DNA from: an uncultured Rhodospirillales bacterium
GTDB lineage: Bacteria > Pseudomonadota > Alphaproteobacteria > Acetobacterales > Acetobacteraceae
DNA length: 43,214 nt
Direction: 5' to 3'
Assembly: GCA_903881515.1 (NCBI GenBank)
Contig: CAIRTN010000192.1
Span: 1-43,214, forward strand
The notes beneath the pieces were generated by a model. The model was not told the origin of the DNA, did not search any database, and was given only the letters and a program-made list of their open reading frames with translations. Position 1 is the first letter of the stretch; every line of letters begins with the position of its first letter. The position numbers were made by a program, and so were the translations under genes. Below are positions 41,368-43,214 of this stretch, piece after piece.

Positions 41368-42801
41368 ATGTACCAAGACGTCTCCCTGTTCATCGATGGC
41401 GTGTGGGGCCCGGCCGCCGGCGGCAAGACCCTGACCGTGCTCAACCCCGCGACCTCCGAGCCGATAGGCACTGTGGCGCATGCCGAAAAGGTCGATCTGG
41501 ACCGCGCGCTGGCTGCCGCCGACCGCGCCTTCGGGGTGTGGAAGCGGATTTCGGCCTATGAGCGCTCGAAGATCATGCGCAAGGCGGCCGGCCTGATTCG
41601 CGAGCGCACCGATGCAATCGCGCAGCTGATGACGCAGGAACAGGGCAAGCCGCTGGCGGAAGCCAAGGGCGAAATTGGCGTTGCCGGCGACGTGATCGAG
41701 TGGTTTGCCGAGGAATCGAAGCGCGCCTATGGCAGGGTGATCCCGGCGCGCGCCGACGGCGTGTATCAGCTGGTGATCAAGGAGCCGGTCGGCCCGGTGG
41801 CGTGCTTCACGCCGTGGAACTTCCCGATCAACCAGGCGGTCCGCAAGATCTCGGCGGCGCTCGCCGCCGGCTGCTCGGTGATCCTGAAGGGCCCGGAGGA
41901 GACCCCGGCCTCGTGCGCCGAGCTGGTGCGTTGCTATGCCGATGCCGGTGTGCCGGCGGGCGTGGTCAATCTGGTGTTCGGCATTCCGGCCGAGATCTCG
42001 GAATACCTCATCCCGCATCCGGTGATCCGCAAGATCAGCTTCACCGGCTCGACCGCTGTCGGCAAGCAGCTCGCCGCGCTGGCCGGCCTGCACATGAAGC
42101 GGGTGACGATGGAACTCGGCGGGCATGCCCCGGCGATGGTGTTCGACGACGCCGATATCGACACCGCCGTGAAGATCCTGGCCGCCAACAAGTTCCGCAA
42201 TGCCGGCCAGGTCTGCGTCTCGCCGACGCGCTTCCTGGTGCAGGAGGGCGTGTTCGAGCAGTTCGTCGACAAGTTCACCGCGATCGCCAAAGGCATCAAG
42301 GTGGGCGACGGGCTTGACGCCGGGACCACCATGGGCCCGCTGGCAAATGGCCGCCGCATCACCGCGATGGAAGGCTTTGTGCAGGACGCGGTCGAGAAGG
42401 GTGCCGAGGTGCGCACCGGTGGCAAGCGCATCGGCAACAAGGGCAATTTCTTCGAGCCGACGGTGCTGAGCAATCTGAACCACAGCATGCGGGTGATGAA
42501 CGAGGAACCGTTCGGCCCGCTGGCGCTGATGGTGCCGTTCAAGTCGTTCGAGGACGTGGTGACCGAGGCCAATCGCCTCCCGTTCGGCCTGGCCAGCTAC
42601 GCCTATACGCGTTCGGTGAAGACCGCGAACGCGATTGCGGCGCAGGTGGAGGCGGGCATGATGTCGATCAACCATCACGGCCTGGCTCTGCCGGAAGTGC
42701 CGTTCGGCGGCATGAAGGATTCGGGCTATGGCAGCGAAGGCGGCCTGGAAGCCATCGAAGCCTACCTGAACACCAAGTTCGTCACTCAAGCCAGCCTCTG
42801 A
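41368..42801 (+). CDS. NAD(P)-dependent aldehyde dehydrogenase, succinate-semialdehyde dehydrogenase-like
   Basis: This 477-residue enzyme starts at the ATG at 41368 after [42 protein letters not shown] binds cofactor. Glu249 (in TMELGGHAP) and Cys283 (in [12 protein letters not shown]) are the catalytic pair. [14 protein letters not shown] is the substrate-end motif. [15 protein letters not shown] and the overall length fit the GabD group (semialdehyde to dicarboxylate, NADP or NAD). Divergence from aapJ suggests a link with amino-acid or GABA use. The shared 151-base gap holds GCAAC-N5-GTTGC at 41271-41285, a possible regulator site. Other aldehyde substrates cannot be excluded. Confidence 0.9.
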   Translation: MYQDVSLFIDGVWGPAAGGKTLTVLNPATSEPIGTVAHAEKVDLDRALAAADRAFGVWKRISAYERSKIMRKAAGLIRERTDAIAQLMTQEQGKPLAEAKGEIGVAGDVIEWFAEESKRAYGRVIPARADGVYQLVIKEPVGPVACFTPWNFPINQAVRKISAALAAGCSVILKGPEETPASCAELVRCYADAGVPAGVVNLVFGIPAEISEYLIPHPVIRKISFTGSTAVGKQLAALAGLHMKRVTMELGGHAPAMVFDDADIDTAVKILAANKFRNAGQVCVSPTRFLVQEGVFEQFVDKFTAIAKGIKVGDGLDAGTTMGPLANGRRITAMEGFVQDAVEKGAEVRTGGKRIGNKGNFFEPTVLSNLNHSMRVMNEEPFGPLALMVPFKSFEDVVTEANRLPFGLASYAYTRSVKTANAIAAQVEAGMMSINHHGLALPEVPFGGMKDSGYGSEGGLEAIEAYLNTKFVTQASL

Positions 42802-42806
42802 TGGTC

Positions 42807-42837
42807 CAGGAGCGCGGGGGAGATCCCCGCGCTCCTG
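42807..42837 (+). terminator. Strong hairpin terminator after the aldehyde dehydrogenase
   Basis: CAGGAGCGCGGGG (42807-42819) pairs perfectly with CCCCGCGCTCCTG (42825-42837) around a 5-base loop, a 13-bp GC-rich stem. It starts 5 bases after the stop codon and is followed by CCTTTC. It is an intrinsic-type terminator with a weak T-run. Confidence 0.8.
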
Positions 42838-43077
42838 CCTTTCGGATTCGGTCTTCGCAGCGAACGCACGCGGTTAGGTTGACCTTATTGGGTGAGCTTG
42901 TCGGCTGTAGTTGCCAGGAACTGAAGCTTCTCGATCGCGCTCGTCCGATTTGCACGCGACGGCGCACTTCGTGATGCTGGTCCAGAGGCCGACGGGCTAG
43001 GCGCTCCGGGTCGCAATGCCGACCGCACACATCCGGAGACGGCTCGCCGGTGGCGTTCGCTCCGGACATTGAGCCCG
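42838..43077. other. Non-coding stretch near the right edge
   Basis: I see no gene I can support between the aldehyde dehydrogenase terminator and the hairpin at 43078. Open frames on the minus strand (up to about 95 codons) have Arg/Ser-rich sequence and no recognisable motif. The stretch could hold a decayed gene or regulatory DNA. Confidence 0.4.
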
Positions 43078-43105
43078 CTGTCCGTTTTTTGCAGAAAACG
43101 GACAG
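43078..43105. terminator. Perfect 11-bp hairpin, probable terminator of the minus-strand gene
   Basis: CTGTCCGTTTT (43078-43088) pairs perfectly with AAAACGGACAG (43095-43105) around TTGCAG. On the minus strand it starts 10 bases after the stop at 43115. The A/T pairs at the loop end give T-runs on either strand, so it may act in both directions. Confidence 0.6.
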
Positions 43106-43114
43106 CTTGCTCTC

Positions 43115-43214
43115 TCACCGACCGAGTACCTCCGCGATCTCGTCGAGGATGGCGGGATCATCGATTGTCGCCGGCGCCGGGCTGGGTTCGCCGTCGGCGA
43201 TGCGGCGGATGGAG
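43115..43214 (-). CDS. C-terminal fragment of an unrecognised protein (5' end outside window)
   Basis: A minus-strand frame enters from the right edge and ends at TGA (43117-43115). It encodes about 32 residues beginning SIRRIADGEPSP and ending DEIAEVLGR. The composition (acidic helix at the end, Pro/Ala linker) looks like genuine protein, and a terminator hairpin follows the stop. The fragment is too short to assign a family. Confidence 0.5.
   Translation of the reverse strand, partial: SIRRIADGEPSPAPATIDDPAILDEIAEVLGR

Noticed and set aside
42782-43118. Two short minus-strand open frames after the aldehyde dehydrogenase
   Set aside because: They overlap each other in different frames, cross the strong terminator or hairpin, and have no recognisable motifs.
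1-43214. CRISPR arrays, tRNA/rRNA genes, insertion sequences, att sites
   Set aside because: No regularly spaced repeats, cloverleaf-like stretch, transposase motif or terminal repeats were seen on either strand.

Overview
The window is high-GC DNA with short intergenic gaps and many ATGA, GTGA or TGATG stop/start overlaps. It looks like chromosomal DNA of an alphaproteobacterium. An Acetobacteraceae/Rhodospirillales-type host is my best guess, from Aap-type amino-acid permeases, TctC/TctA carboxylate transport, an ECF sigma/anti-sigma pair and a PEP-CTERM protein. This placement is inference. No rRNA, tRNA, CRISPR array, transposase or phage gene was seen.

Layout. (1) 1-2828: the 3' end of an adenine deaminase and an NCS2 purine permease (purine salvage), then two small genes (helix-rich hypothetical, DoxX). 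(2) 3136-7509: a five-gene, visibly lower-GC island holding a RidA-fold protein, a RutA-like flavin monooxygenase and a complete NitT/TauT-type ABC importer. It resembles a reduced Rut-like system for an unknown N-heterocycle or pyrimidine-like substrate. (3) 7577-17121 (minus strand): a tightly packed ten-gene catabolic operon. In transcription order it encodes a class III CoA-transferase (broken by an in-frame amber codon), MmgE/PrpD, a CapA-like protein, an FAD oxidoreductase, a crotonase, a hydroxyisobutyrate-dehydrogenase-like enzyme, a thiolase-fold protein without the thiolase cysteine, its DUF35 partner, and a second crotonase. (4) 17348-18939: a divergent GntR/FCD regulator and an SMP-30-type lactonase. 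(5) 18943-27546: a complete peptide/opine-type ABC importer (two permeases and two ATPases on minus, binding protein on plus), followed by a TctC binding protein and a TctA-TctB fusion permease.

The most informative non-coding signal is a 30-bp element (25/30 identical) found once upstream of the CoA-transferase operon (17245-17274) and once upstream of the ABC binding protein (22771-22800). It has the same orientation towards both downstream genes and contains a conserved ATTG-N5-CAAT dyad. It probably makes the catabolic operon and the importer one regulon of the GntR protein. The pathway suggested is import, CoA activation, FAD-linked desaturation, hydration, then retro-aldol or thiolytic cleavage. 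The substrate is unknown.

(6) 27594-36377: a Pro/Lys-rich hypothetical protein, a ferredoxin reductase with a divergent Rieske ferredoxin, a sugar-acid-like set (2-hydroxyacid dehydrogenase, enolase-superfamily enzyme, SDR), an ECF sigma/anti-sigma pair, a second GntR/FCD regulator, a beta-carbonic anhydrase and a PEP-CTERM protein. (7) 36465-42801: aapJ-aapQ-aapM followed by a family-5 binding protein where the ATPase gene aapP would be expected, and a divergent succinate-semialdehyde-type aldehyde dehydrogenase with a strong terminator. The last 100 bases hold the C-terminus of an unrecognised minus-strand gene.
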